Shown: positions 36,530-45,430 of the stretch, piece by piece
Position numbering within the stretch: the stretch's first letter is position 1
How the letters are laid out: every line of letters begins with the position of its first letter
From: Pseudochelatococcus sp050946405
GTDB taxonomy: Bacteria > Pseudomonadota > Alphaproteobacteria > Rhizobiales > Beijerinckiaceae
NCBI RefSeq assembly: GCF_050946405.1
Contig: NZ_JBMNUS010000010.1
Span: 62,001-126,000, forward strand
Direction of reading: 5' to 3'
Length of the DNA stretch: 64,000 nucleotides
Notes under the pieces: generated by a model
What the model saw: the letters and a program-made list of their open reading frames with translations, nothing else
Told to the model about the DNA's origin: nothing
The model's database searches: none
Position numbers and translations under genes: made by a program

Positions 36530-36590
36530 GCTCATATTATTTCGTATTTTTTATATAATGAAAATGCAATCGAAAATTTATAGCTCATGC
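36530..36590 (-). promoter_or_regulatory. AT-rich promoter/operator region of the DUF2892-SqrR operon
   Basis: A 60-base AT-rich block (CATATTATTTCG... and TTATATAATG) just upstream of the operon in an otherwise GC-rich region. BigR-type regulators bind AT-rich palindromes overlapping their own promoter, so this is the likely control site. No exact consensus match is claimed. Confidence 0.4.
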
Positions 36591-36697
36591 CGTGACAACC
36601 TGTGGTTCCGGTCGTCGTATGAAAGCGCCGTGGCGGGGCGCTTGCGCACCCCGCCACGGCTTGATTCAGGCGCGTTCCGGCTGCGGCCGCGCGAATG

Positions 36698-39600
36698 TCA
36701 CGCCACGAGATCGTAAGTAACGACCTGGCCGAGATTGCGGATGGCGTCGCCGCCCACGAGATCGAGTTCGACGACGTTTCCGATCGCAAGATGCTCCGCC
36801 GCCGCGTTGCCGATCTGCGCCAGCGCGCCGGGGTTCATCAGCGACCACATGTTGATGAAACCGCCGATATCGTCCGCACGCTCGCCCGTCTGCACCACGT
36901 ACCAGTTGTCGTCGAACTTGAAGCCGGCGACGCTGTTCTCGCTCATCAGGCCGGCGACGACGCTCGTCGCCAGCGCCGCATCGTTCGTCACCAGGCTGAT
37001 CAGGCTCGAGATCGTGTTGCTCAGCACGCCGTCCTTGAACAGCGAAGCGAAGAAGAACGACTTGTCGGCCTGCTGCTGCACGCCCAGATCGGCGAACACG
37101 ACCCTGTCGCCCTCCGCGGCGTTGAAGTCGGTCACGGTGTCGATCTGGCGGGCGCCGGACTGGCCGGCGGCGTCGAACACGAAGAGATCGGCTCCCGCCC
37201 CGCCCGTCAGGATGTCGCGGCCCGCGCCACCCTTCAGGACGTTGGCCGCGCCGTTGCCCGTCAGCACGTTGTCGAGCGCGTTGCCGATGAGGCTGCTGTC
37301 CTGCGCCTCGTCGAGCAGCGTGCCTTGCTCGATGGTTTCCGGCAGCGTCAGCACCGCCTTGTCGCCATCGTAGAACACGCGGTCGAGCTTGTCGGTGCCG
37401 AGTTCCGGCACGAGCGCGCCTGCGACGTGCAGGAAGATGTCGCGCCCGCCGAGGTCGTTGTCCACGATTTCATAAGGCGCGGCAGGCGTCTCGACCTGAT
37501 GCGCGCCCGACACGGCCGACCAGGCCAGCGCGTTGCCGGCGGCGTCGGCGATGGACACGGCCGGCGCCAGCCCCAGCGCGAGCGAGCCCTTGCCGGCCAC
37601 GCCGGTGACGGTGACGGTCCAGACGGCGCCGTTGCCCTCGACCTTGTCGATGGCGTAGCCGTCGGCAAGACCCTCGGCTTCGAGCGCGAAATCGGCGGCG
37701 TCGACATGCGTCACCGCCTCGTCGAACACGACCTTGAACACCACCGTGCCCGCCGTTGCGTCTTCCGTGAGCGATGTGATGCCGGCGACCGTCGGCGCGG
37801 TCGTGTCGTCGGGCGGCGTGCCGCCGTCGCGCAGGCTCACGACGCGCACGTCGTCATAGGACAGTCCGGCGCCCGCGCCCCAGTTGTAGAGGGCGATGGT
37901 GCCGTGGTCGAGGGAGCGGTCCTCGATCACGTTGGCGAAGATTTTCTCGCCGTCGATGGACGCCGTGATGACGTGATCCTTGATGTCGACCCGCACGAGG
38001 GCATCGTCGTGTCGCGAGAGCTGGCCGCCCGTGCGGCCCAGCACGGTCTCGACGCCGTCGACCATGCGGATGAGCTGGACGATCTGGTTTTCCTTGTTGA
38101 GGTCGAGCTTGTAGTAGTTGTTTGCGTCCTGATAGTAGAACAGCAGGCCGGTCGAGCGGCCTTCGCCGATGTCGAGGCGCGCCTCGACGGAGTAGTCCTG
38201 CCACGCCGCCGCGCCTTCGCCTTCGAAGAGCGCATAGGTGCCCTTGCGCAGCACGTAGTCGCCGTCGCCGAGCGGGCTCCAGCCGCGATCCCAGATGTCG
38301 GCGGAGCTTGCGTCCCAGCCGCTGGTGAGCTGGCGGGAATAGACGTTGGCTTCCTGCACCAGCGCGCCGTTCTCGATGCGCCAGTCGGCCTTCTCCTCGT
38401 ACTCGCCTTCGTCGACGAAGCGCCAGCCGGCGATGTCGCCGCCGAAGGTCTCGTCGAGCAGGAGAGCGCTCTTTTCGGCGATGTCGAGAACGATCCTGTC
38501 CGTGGCCCAGTCGCCGTTGACGTCGAGAACCTCGAGCGTGATGTCCTTCGCGTCGACGGGCAGCGTGACCGTGGCGTCCCGGCCGGTGGCGACGATGCGG
38601 TCGTCATGCACCCAGCGGTATTCCACGATCTCGGCCGGACCGAAGCTCGCGGCGGCCGAAAGCGACACCTGCACCGTGCCGTCGCCGTCCGTGTCCGTGA
38701 CGCGCGCGCCGGTTTCGCCGTGCGCGGTCAGGGCGATCCGGTTGACGAGAACGTTGTCGAAGGAGGCGGTGTCCTGGGTGGCGGAATAGACGCCGACCGT
38801 GCCGTGCGCGATCGGGGCCTCGTCCGTCACCGGGCCGCCGAAGACGTCGCGGCCGTCCAGCAGCACGCGGATCTCGCCGCCGGTGACGGCCACGCGCAGC
38901 TCGACGTCGGCATCCATGACGATGCCCTTGTCGGCCGCGGCGAGAACCGTTTCCTGCCCGCCCTGCACCTTGACCAGCGTGCGGGCGTTGCCGTTGACGT
39001 CGAAGGTGAGGCGGTAGTGGTTGTTCTCGTCCAGATAGCGGAACACGACGCCGATCTGGCCGGAATTGTCGGTGGTGCGCAGCGTGGCGTCATACACGTA
39101 ATCGCCCCACGCGCGGGCTTCGGCCGCATCCCACACCAGCAGGTTGGTGCCGGTGTTGGTGAGGTCCTTGAGCGTGCCTTCGCCGTTTTCGTCGCCCGAC
39201 CGGACCGTGCCGACGACCTTGAGCGGCGAGGCGCCGGCGGCGGAAACGTCCAGCGTGCCGGTGCCGAAGGTCGCATCGAGCGCGCCGCCGGTGAAATCGA
39301 ACTGCGTCGCGCCCGCGACCGGCGCGGAGGCGATGCCGCCGGCGGAAGCCTTGCCGAAGCTTCCGATTTCCTGCGCGTCCAGAACGCGGTCGGCGAAGAG
39401 GAAGCTGTTGATGTAGCCGCCGGAGGTGTCCGCGCCGTCATCGGTGAACAGCAGCACGCCCTTCGCCGGATCGATGTCGAAGCGCGCGCCGCTGTCGATC
39501 TGCTCGCCGACGAACGCGCCCTCGATGTACTTCCTGATCAGGAAGGAGCCGTCCGCCTGCTTGTCGACCGTGATGGCGATGCGCTGCCATTCGTTATACT

Positions 39601-41533
39601 TGAAATCGCCCTGATAGACGCCGCTGATGCCGAGGCTGCCCGTGCCGTCGCCGTCGTTGCGCAGGTAGAATTCGGCGTCGCCGCCGTTGGTGACGTCGGT
39701 CTGGAACAGCGCCCACCAGCTTTCGGTCGGCTGCAACAGGGCGTCGAAGACGAAGGTGTACGAGGAGACCAGACCGCCTTCCGGCGCTTCGGCGAGCTCC
39801 GGCTTGAACAGCAGGTGCTGCTGGGCGGTGTATTTGGGAAACCCGATGATGTCGGCCTCGCCGCCGGCGATTTCCGGCAGGCCAAAATCGGCGGGAGAGC
39901 CCGGTTCCACGAGCTTGATGTCGCCGGGGATCGCCCAGCCGGCCGTGTCGCCGTCGTTGAAGTTGTCCGCGAGCAGCGTGTTTTCACCCGTCACGGTCAC
40001 GCGCACGGTGTCGGTGGCCGTGAAGCCGTCAGCGCCGGCGACTTCGAGCGTGAGGACGCGCGCGCCCGCCTGCTGGAAGACATAGGCGCTGCGCCCGGTG
40101 GCGACGACGGCGCCTTCCGCGTCCTTCCAGGTATAGGTGACGTCCGCGTCGTCGGATACGATCGTCTGCGAGGCGTCGAGCCTGATCAGCGCGATGTCGC
40201 CGCCCTTCGCCGCGACGAACAGATCCTTGCCGGCCTTGGCCACCGGCACGTCGTCCGGCGTGGAAAGGTCGATGTCGGTGAAGGTTTCCTGATGGCCGCG
40301 GTAATAGCCGGTGAGGCCGTCGCGGTCGAGCTCCGTCTTGCCGCGGTAGCCGTCGAGATAATCGTTGAATGCGGTGAAATAGGTTTCGGTGTAGACGGCG
40401 TTGTTGTCGGGATCGATGGTGAGCAGGCGGATGGCGCCGTTGCCGCCGTTGCTGCCGAGCGCTTCGTCGCCGTTGCCGGTCGATTCCCGCGCCACCCCGT
40501 TCTGGTAGTTCATGATCATTTGCAGCACGGGCTGGCCGCCGGCGCCGTAGTTGATCTGGGTCTGGGCGCCGTCGATGAAGTTGTGGCCGGAGAAGACGAA
40601 GGCGATGTTGGGATACTGGCTGACGAGCTTCTGCCACATGCCGTCGCCGTCCGACGAGCCGCGCTCGTCATTGCCCACGCCGTAGCCCGGCCCCGCGTTC
40701 TCGCCGGTGAGCTGGGGCGTCAGCGGGCCGACGCGCTCGTCGCCCGCCATGTAGCCGTGCGTGGTGATCATGACGCGGTGGTCGAGATGCTGCTCGATGA
40801 CGTCGCCCGCCCAGCGCAGCACGTCGTCGCGCGCGCCGAATTCGAGCGAGAGGTTGAGCCACTTCGTGCCGTCCGGGGCGGTGAAGGTGGAATAGTTGTT
40901 GTTGAAGCTCTCGGGCTCCCGGTCATAGACGCCGCCGAAGCCGGGCAGCTTCGACTGCTCTTCCACGGAGAAATACTTGCTGAGATTGTCCTGCGTGCGC
41001 GAGGCGGCGCTGCCGCCGGCGGCGAGATCGTGGTTGCCCGGCAGCAGCGAATAGGGGAGCTTGCCGTCGAGGATGCGCAGCGAGGCTTCCGCGTTGGTCC
41101 ATTCGGCGTCGGTGTTGTGATAGGTCACGTCGCCGACATGCGCGACGAACTGGATGCCGAGGCTGTCCTTGTTGTCGACCAGCCATTGCGTCATCTGGCT
41201 GAAGATTTCCTTCGGCGCGTATTCCGCCGTGTAATCCTGCGTGTCGGGCAGCACGGCGATGGTGTAGGCGTTCTCGCCCGCCACGCGGACGCGGAAGTTG
41301 TCGGCGATCACGGTGCCGTCGGCGGCGGTCGCCGTGATGCGGATGTCCGAATGGCCTTGGTCGCCGAAGGACAGCGTGAGCTTGCCGTCGGCGTCGACGG
41401 CGGTCGTCACGCTGTCGCCGTTCGAGGTTTCGACGGAAAAGCTGTAACCGTCTCCGAACTTCTGTTTAAGATCGATGATTTGCGGTTCGCCGCCTTTCTT
41501 GACAAGGAAGGCGTTCAGGGACGTCGTTGCCAT
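36698..41533 (-). CDS. Giant secreted calcineurin-like metallophosphoesterase with RTX repeats
   Basis: 1611 residues. An N-terminal beta-rich region is followed by a metallophosphoesterase domain (about 90-395) with all family motifs: LPDTQDY (Asp97), VGDVTYH (Asp135), GNHD (166-169), TTHGYM (His259) and SGHNF (His317). Then come a PKD-like domain (about 430-515), a LamG-like domain (about 520-735), two concanavalin-like sugar-binding type domains, an Ig-like domain (DTTAPTVAGITS...), a calcium-binding RTX stretch (LKGGAGRDILTGGAGADLF) near 1430 and a C-terminal tail. There is no Sec signal; RTX repeats imply type I secretion. The start is the Met beginning MATTSLNAF. Divergent from a GntR regulator. 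Substrate unknown; a phosphodi- or monoester is expected. Confidence 0.9.
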   Translation of the reverse strand: MATTSLNAFLVKKGGEPQIIDLKQKFGDGYSFSVETSNGDSVTTAVDADGKLTLSFGDQGHSDIRITATAADGTVIADNFRVRVAGENAYTIAVLPDTQDYTAEYAPKEIFSQMTQWLVDNKDSLGIQFVAHVGDVTYHNTDAEWTNAEASLRILDGKLPYSLLPGNHDLAAGGSAASRTQDNLSKYFSVEEQSKLPGFGGVYDREPESFNNNYSTFTAPDGTKWLNLSLEFGARDDVLRWAGDVIEQHLDHRVMITTHGYMAGDERVGPLTPQLTGENAGPGYGVGNDERGSSDGDGMWQKLVSQYPNIAFVFSGHNFIDGAQTQINYGAGGQPVLQMIMNYQNGVARESTGNGDEALGSNGGNGAIRLLTIDPDNNAVYTETYFTAFNDYLDGYRGKTELDRDGLTGYYRGHQETFTDIDLSTPDDVPVAKAGKDLFVAAKGGDIALIRLDASQTIVSDDADVTYTWKDAEGAVVATGRSAYVFQQAGARVLTLEVAGADGFTATDTVRVTVTGENTLLADNFNDGDTAGWAIPGDIKLVEPGSPADFGLPEIAGGEADIIGFPKYTAQQHLLFKPELAEAPEGGLVSSYTFVFDALLQPTESWWALFQTDVTNGGDAEFYLRNDGDGTGSLGISGVYQGDFKYNEWQRIAITVDKQADGSFLIRKYIEGAFVGEQIDSGARFDIDPAKGVLLFTDDGADTSGGYINSFLFADRVLDAQEIGSFGKASAGGIASAPVAGATQFDFTGGALDATFGTGTLDVSAAGASPLKVVGTVRSGDENGEGTLKDLTNTGTNLLVWDAAEARAWGDYVYDATLRTTDNSGQIGVVFRYLDENNHYRLTFDVNGNARTLVKVQGGQETVLAAADKGIVMDADVELRVAVTGGEIRVLLDGRDVFGGPVTDEAPIAHGTVGVYSATQDTASFDNVLVNRIALTAHGETGARVTDTDGDGTVQVSLSAAASFGPAEIVEYRWVHDDRIVATGRDATVTLPVDAKDITLEVLDVNGDWATDRIVLDIAEKSALLLDETFGGDIAGWRFVDEGEYEEKADWRIENGALVQEANVYSRQLTSGWDASSADIWDRGWSPLGDGDYVLRKGTYALFEGEGAAAWQDYSVEARLDIGEGRSTGLLFYYQDANNYYKLDLNKENQIVQLIRMVDGVETVLGRTGGQLSRHDDALVRVDIKDHVITASIDGEKIFANVIEDRSLDHGTIALYNWGAGAGLSYDDVRVVSLRDGGTPPDDTTAPTVAGITSLTEDATAGTVVFKVVFDEAVTHVDAADFALEAEGLADGYAIDKVEGNGAVWTVTVTGVAGKGSLALGLAPAVSIADAAGNALAWSAVSGAHQVETPAAPYEIVDNDLGGRDIFLHVAGALVPELGTDKLDRVFYDGDKAVLTLPETIEQGTLLDEAQDSSLIGNALDNVLTGNGAANVLKGGAGRDILTGGAGADLFVFDAAGQSGARQIDTVTDFNAAEGDRVVFADLGVQQQADKSFFFASLFKDGVLSNTISSLISLVTNDAALATSVVAGLMSENSVAGFKFDDNWYVVQTGERADDIGGFINMWSLMNPGALAQIGNAAAEHLAIGNVVELDLVGGDAIRNLGQVVTYDLVA

Positions 41534-41603
41534 GATTGAACACTCCGGCAGGGGGGATTTCAAAAAATCGGTTAAGATATTGATTTTTATATGTTATATG
41601 ATT

Positions 41604-41617
41604 GTGGACTAGTCCAC
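41604..41617. promoter_or_regulatory. Perfect 14-bp palindrome, likely GntR operator
   Basis: GTGGACTAGTCCAC lies in the 152-base divergent spacer between the metallophosphoesterase gene and the GntR/UTRA regulator gene. Its form (TGG-N-CTAG-N-CCA) is like HutC-subfamily operators such as TGGTCTAGACCA. I see no second copy in the window. Confidence 0.6.
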
Positions 41618-41652
41618 TTTCCAATTTATAGTCCCGCAGTTTGAATTCGGGA

Positions 41653-41665
41653 TGACAAGTTGTCA
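41653..41665. promoter_or_regulatory. TGACA-AGT-TGTCA inverted repeat before the GntR gene
   Basis: A 13-bp interrupted palindrome 21 bases upstream of the GntR ATG. The half-sites resemble PhoB half-sites but are inverted and not in tandem, so it is not a normal PHO box. Possible second operator. Confidence 0.35.
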
Positions 41666-41685
41666 GTTTTCGTTTGGGGTCGATA

Positions 41686-42417
41686 ATGAGTAATGCTGGT
41701 GTCGGTTCAGAATCTCGTGGGCGTCTGAGGGCGGTTCAGCTTGAAATTCGCAAGCGCGTTCGGGGCAAGGATTATGCCGCGGGTGCGCGTCTGCCGTCCG
41801 AGCGGGACCTGAGCAAGGAGTTCGGCATGCCGCGCGTGTCGGTGCACGAATGTCTCGTGCAACTGGAGGCGGAAGGGCTGATCTACCGCGAGACGAACCG
41901 CGGATGGTATGTGTCGCCGCCGCGCTTTCTCTACAATCCGCAATCGAAAGGGCATTTCACCCTGTCGGCCGAGCAGCAGGGGCGGCATCCGCACACGCGG
42001 GTCATCGACAAGCGGGTGGTTGCGGCGCCGGAGCAGGTGGCGGAACTGCTGAAGTTGCCCGCCGGCACCGAAATGGCGCGCATCCGCCGCGTGCGGTCGA
42101 TCGACGGGCGGCCGGTGCTCTACGTGGAGCACTATTACATGCCGTGCGTGTTTCCGAACCTGTTCGAGCACGATCTGTCCGTGTCGCTGACGGAGCTGTA
42201 TCGGGACAAGTACGATTTTCACTATGGGCGCATGCGCTACCAGATCATTCCCACGGCGGTGCGGGAGGCGGCCGCGCGGGTGCTGCGTCTGGCGGTGGGC
42301 AGCCCGGCGTTGCTCGTGCGCCGGGTCAACCATGAAAGGAACGGCGCGGTCAGCGATTGCGATCTCGAATACTGGCGTCATGACGCCGTTCTGGTCGAGG
42401 TCGAGGTCGACGACTGA
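41686..42417 (+). CDS. GntR family transcriptional regulator (HutC/UTRA type)
   Basis: 243 residues from the ATG MSNAGVGS. A winged helix domain (about 15-80) includes ARLPSERDLSKEFGMPRVSVHECLVQLEAEGLIYRETNRGWYVS. A UTRA ligand-binding domain (about 90-240) has LPAGTEMARIRRVRSIDGRPVLYVEHYYMP. HutC-subfamily regulators include PhnF, which controls phosphonate use. It is divergent from the secreted metallophosphoesterase and convergent with the GDPD gene, so it probably senses a small phosphoester or sugar released by them. The ligand is not known. Confidence 0.9.
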   Translation: MSNAGVGSESRGRLRAVQLEIRKRVRGKDYAAGARLPSERDLSKEFGMPRVSVHECLVQLEAEGLIYRETNRGWYVSPPRFLYNPQSKGHFTLSAEQQGRHPHTRVIDKRVVAAPEQVAELLKLPAGTEMARIRRVRSIDGRPVLYVEHYYMPCVFPNLFEHDLSVSLTELYRDKYDFHYGRMRYQIIPTAVREAAARVLRLAVGSPALLVRRVNHERNGAVSDCDLEYWRHDAVLVEVEVDD

Positions 42418-42468
42418 CGGGTTTGACGAGGCGATGCGGGAGCGCGGTGCGCGCCCCCGCGCCGCGGG

Positions 42469-44445
42469 TCAGGCGAGGTCCTGCCACAGGTCGGCGGGCG
42501 GCGTCAGCAGCGCGACCTTGCCTTGCGCCTCGGCGCTCTGCGTGAAGGCGAGGGCGATGTCGGCGTGCGAGGCGTCGGCGGCGTCGAGCCGGCCGACCCA
42601 GTAGTCGCGGCCGGCGGTATCGGCGGCGCGCGCCAGAACCGTCGTATAGAGCGCATCGACGAAAGCCGCGCTGTCGAGCGTCTCGCTGCGCTGCCGGAAC
42701 TCGTCGGAATCGGCGAAGCGGGCGGCGAGCGCCCACACGTCCTGCCCGGCCAGCCCCTGATTCAGCCAGAAGTCGAAACCGGCGTCGTCGGCGTCGCGTC
42801 CGAGGAAGGCGTGGTAAAGCCCCTGAACATCGCTCTGTCCGGCCGCGAAGAGCGAGACGGTCTCATCGGCATAGGCCAGCGTCTCGATATCGCTCACGCG
42901 GTGCACCGAGCCGGTCGCGGTGTTGGTGACATGCGCGAGCCCGTCGCGGATTTCCACGGTATAGCCGGCCCTTGCACCGGACAGCGCCAGGGTGTCGTGG
43001 CCCGCGCCGCCGTCGATGCGGTCGTTGCCCGCGCTCTCGATGAAGCGGTTGTCGCCGGCGTTGCCGAGCAGGACGTTGCCGAGCGCGTTGCCCGCGATCT
43101 CCACGTCATCGGCTCCGTTGAGGCGCAGCGCCTCCACGTTGTCCGCCAGCGCGATCCGGCCCGCGCCGTAGTACACGGCGAGGTCGTAGCCGTCGGTGCC
43201 CTTCTCCGTGGTGAGCGCGTCGGCGTCGCGCACCAGAATGTCGTTGCCGCCCCGGGCGTTGGGCGCCGCGATCGCGCCGTCTCCCGCCGCGTACTGGTCC
43301 ACGATGATGCGGCCGAGGTCGGGGAAGTCGGTGAAGAGGCCGTCGATTCCGAAATCGAGCAGCTTCACGAATTCCTCCACCGGCAGTTGCAAGGTGCCGT
43401 CGGGGTTGAGCGACAGATAGCCCTCGTCGGCGCGCACCGTCCAGAGGATGGTTTCGAGTCCCGCCGCGCGCGCCACCTGCGCGAGGTCGAGGATGCCGGT
43501 GACGATCTTGCCGACCTCCGCCTTGCCGTCGCCATTGGCGTCTACCGGGTTGAGCAGGCGGGAGGTTTGCAGCAGCGCATCCTTTGCCGGCGCAAAGGCG
43601 TCGGCGTAGAGCGCAGCCATCGCCTTGGCCGCGTCGAGCGTGTAGAGGTCGGTGTTCAGCGCGCTTTCCCTGGTCAGCGGAAAGTCGAAATTCTCATAGA
43701 GATCGGGATTGGCCCCGAGCTCCGCGAATTCCGGGCTGAAGTGGAAGTAGATGTCGGCCGCCCCGCCGAGGAGCTGGACCAGTTTGAAATCGACGCCGGC
43801 TTCCGGCATGATTTCCGTCTTGAGCTGGATCAGGTTCAGCACGTCGAACGACTGGATGTAAACGCGGTCGCGCTCCGTGAAGCCGAGCTCGACCAGTTTT
43901 TCGACGAGAAGGGCGCTCGTGTCGACGCGGATGAACCCGCCGTCGACATACTGGCCGGTGTAGGCGAAATGCGTGGGGTGCTTGGTTTCCGGCGCGATGG
44001 CGATCTTCTTGCCGGTCTCCTGCTCCACCTCGTTGACGAGCGCGATGATTTCCTCGATCGTCGGGATGGCGAACCGGTCGTTGTATTCCGCGCTGTCCGG
44101 GCGCATCTCCGGCAGGCGCTCGCGGGCCTTCAGCGTCTTGATCTCGGCGAGGGTGAAGTCCTCGGCGAACCAGCCCGAGACGATCTGTCCGTCGAGATTC
44201 TTCGTCGTGTAGAGATGCGCGAACTCGGAATGATCCGAGACGTCGGTGGTGTCGTTGAGAAGGTTTTCGTGGCGCGCGATGAGGTGCCCGTCCTTCGTCA
44301 CGACGATATCGGGCTCGATGACTTCCGCGCCCTGCTCGATCGCCAGCTTGTACGCTTCGAGCGTGTGTTCGGGGCGGTAGGCGCTGGCGCCGCGATGACC
44401 GATAACGAGAGGGGCCTTGACGGCATCCTGGGTCTGTTCAGACAT
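42469..44445 (-). CDS. Secreted glycerophosphodiester phosphodiesterase with RTX repeats and DUF4214 tail
   Basis: 658 residues. A GlpQ-type GDPD domain (about 10-370) has IGHRGASAYRPEHT (His17, Arg18), EPD metal ligands (Glu44, Asp46) and the second catalytic His59 in ARHEN. Then a short calcium-binding RTX segment (NRFIESAGNDRIDGGAGHDTL) and a DUF4214 domain at the C-terminus (LYHAFLGRDADDAGFDFWLNQ). There is no Sec signal, so type I secretion is inferred. It would cleave deacylated phospholipid headgroups to glycerol 3-phosphate outside the cell. It converges with the GntR gene. Confidence 0.92.
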   Translation of the reverse strand: MSEQTQDAVKAPLVIGHRGASAYRPEHTLEAYKLAIEQGAEVIEPDIVVTKDGHLIARHENLLNDTTDVSDHSEFAHLYTTKNLDGQIVSGWFAEDFTLAEIKTLKARERLPEMRPDSAEYNDRFAIPTIEEIIALVNEVEQETGKKIAIAPETKHPTHFAYTGQYVDGGFIRVDTSALLVEKLVELGFTERDRVYIQSFDVLNLIQLKTEIMPEAGVDFKLVQLLGGAADIYFHFSPEFAELGANPDLYENFDFPLTRESALNTDLYTLDAAKAMAALYADAFAPAKDALLQTSRLLNPVDANGDGKAEVGKIVTGILDLAQVARAAGLETILWTVRADEGYLSLNPDGTLQLPVEEFVKLLDFGIDGLFTDFPDLGRIIVDQYAAGDGAIAAPNARGGNDILVRDADALTTEKGTDGYDLAVYYGAGRIALADNVEALRLNGADDVEIAGNALGNVLLGNAGDNRFIESAGNDRIDGGAGHDTLALSGARAGYTVEIRDGLAHVTNTATGSVHRVSDIETLAYADETVSLFAAGQSDVQGLYHAFLGRDADDAGFDFWLNQGLAGQDVWALAARFADSDEFRQRSETLDSAAFVDALYTTVLARAADTAGRDYWVGRLDAADASHADIALAFTQSAEAQGKVALLTPPADLWQDLA

Positions 44446-44554
44446 ATGATCGTCCTCGCATGAAAATGAATACGGCTGATCATGAGAGCGTCGCGGTCAA
44501 ATTCCAGATGACATGCGAGGCTTTGATGGGATGATTGTTTATATTCGATAGGCA

Positions 44555-44572
44555 GTGACTTGATGATGACGC
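44555..44572 (-). promoter_or_regulatory. Weak PHO-box-like site upstream of GDPD
   Basis: On the minus strand GCGTCAT-4-AAGTCAC, two GTCA repeats with 11-bp period, about 110 bases upstream of the GDPD start. It matches 9 of 14 fixed positions of CTGTCAT-N4-CTGTCAT. Confidence 0.35.
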
Positions 44573-44714
44573 CGGCTTCCATCGCCCGGCGGGGCGCAGC
44601 GTCAGCGTGGCGGCGTGTGGAGGGAGCGGTCCCGGCGGGACGTCTCTCGCGCGGCGGAATTTTGCGCTGCGATATACTTTGTCCGATCTGTCGGCGTTAT
44701 GATGTTCGACGACA

Positions 44715-44733
44715 GGTTATCCCGCTGATAACC
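44715..44733 (+). promoter_or_regulatory. Hairpin in the hsp20 leader
   Basis: GGTTATC-CCGCT-GATAACC is a perfect 7-bp stem about 50 bases upstream of the hsp20 start codon. Rhizobial small heat-shock genes often carry ROSE RNA thermometers in their leaders; I cannot show here that the ribosome site GAGGAG is sequestered. Confidence 0.3.
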
Positions 44734-44785
44734 GGTCACGCCTCATGGCGATTGAAAGATGTGCTATTTCCGAGGAGACGATATC

Positions 44786-45328
44786 ATGTCTGAGACCGAG
44801 AAGAATGTTTCGGCCGAGGAAGCTGGCAAGGGCGCTCCCGCTCTCCATCAGGCCGATCTGCCGAGCCCGTTCGAGTTCATCCGCCGTCAGATCGATCAGG
44901 TATTCGACGATTTCGGCTTCGGTAAATTCCGGCAGTCGTTCGCCGGACCGACCGCGATCCAGACCATCCCCGCGGCGCGCTACTTCACCTGGGCGCTGGA
45001 GCCGGCGGTCGATCTGGTGGAGAAGGACGAGGCTTACGAAATCGCCGCCGAACTGCCGGGGCTGGACGAGAAGGACGTCGAGGTTTCCTTGTCGGGCGGT
45101 ATCCTGACCATCAGGGGCGAGAAAAGCGCGGAGAGCGACGAGAAGCGCAAGGGCTATCACCTTTCGGAGCGCCGTTACGGCGCGTTCACGCGCTCGTTCC
45201 GCGTGCCGGACGGGATCGACGCCGAGAAGATCGAGGCATCCTTCGCCAAGGGCGTCCTGACGGTGCGGCTGCCCAAATCCGCCACGGCCACGCGTGAGAG
45301 CCGGGCCATCGAGGTCAAGGCGGGCTGA
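44786..45328 (+). CDS. Small heat shock protein, Hsp20/alpha-crystallin family
   Basis: ATP-independent holdase chaperone of 180 residues. An N-terminal arm (FEFIRRQIDQVFDDFGFG) is followed by the alpha-crystallin domain (about 70-165), with VDLVEKDEAYEIAAELPGLDEKDVEVSLSGGILTIRGEK and the end motif FAKGVLTVRLPK. GAGGAG precedes the ATG at 44786. It sits between two phosphoesterase genes without an obvious functional link. Confidence 0.94.
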   Translation: MSETEKNVSAEEAGKGAPALHQADLPSPFEFIRRQIDQVFDDFGFGKFRQSFAGPTAIQTIPAARYFTWALEPAVDLVEKDEAYEIAAELPGLDEKDVEVSLSGGILTIRGEKSAESDEKRKGYHLSERRYGAFTRSFRVPDGIDAEKIEASFAKGVLTVRLPKSATATRESRAIEVKAG

Positions 45329-45372
45329 CCGCCGGGACCGTGATCCGGGGCGATCGGAAACGTTTCATGGCG

Positions 45373-45400
45373 ACGGCCGGCGGATTGCTCCGCCGGCCGT
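45373..45400. terminator. Convergent terminator between hsp20 and the phytase-like gene
   Basis: ACGGCCGGCGGA-TTGC-TCCGCCGGCCGT, a perfect 12-bp stem between two convergent genes. Confidence 0.7.
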
Positions 45401-45430
45401 CCGTTATCGTGCGGTCCCCGTGGCGGGATG

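Larger units (their letters stand above)
44446..44785. other. Divergent spacer between GDPD and hsp20
   Basis: 340 bases without a gene. It contains a weak PHO-box-like site for the GDPD gene (44555-44572) and, nearer hsp20, a small hairpin (44715-44733) in what should be the hsp20 leader. Confidence 0.5.

Noticed and set aside
36695..41539. Open frame of 1614 codons on the plus strand, antisense to the metallophosphoesterase
   Set aside because: It mirrors the codon periodicity of the real gene in GC-rich DNA, its product is a low-complexity Ala/Val/Arg/Glu string without family motifs, and the minus-strand frame has clear domains.
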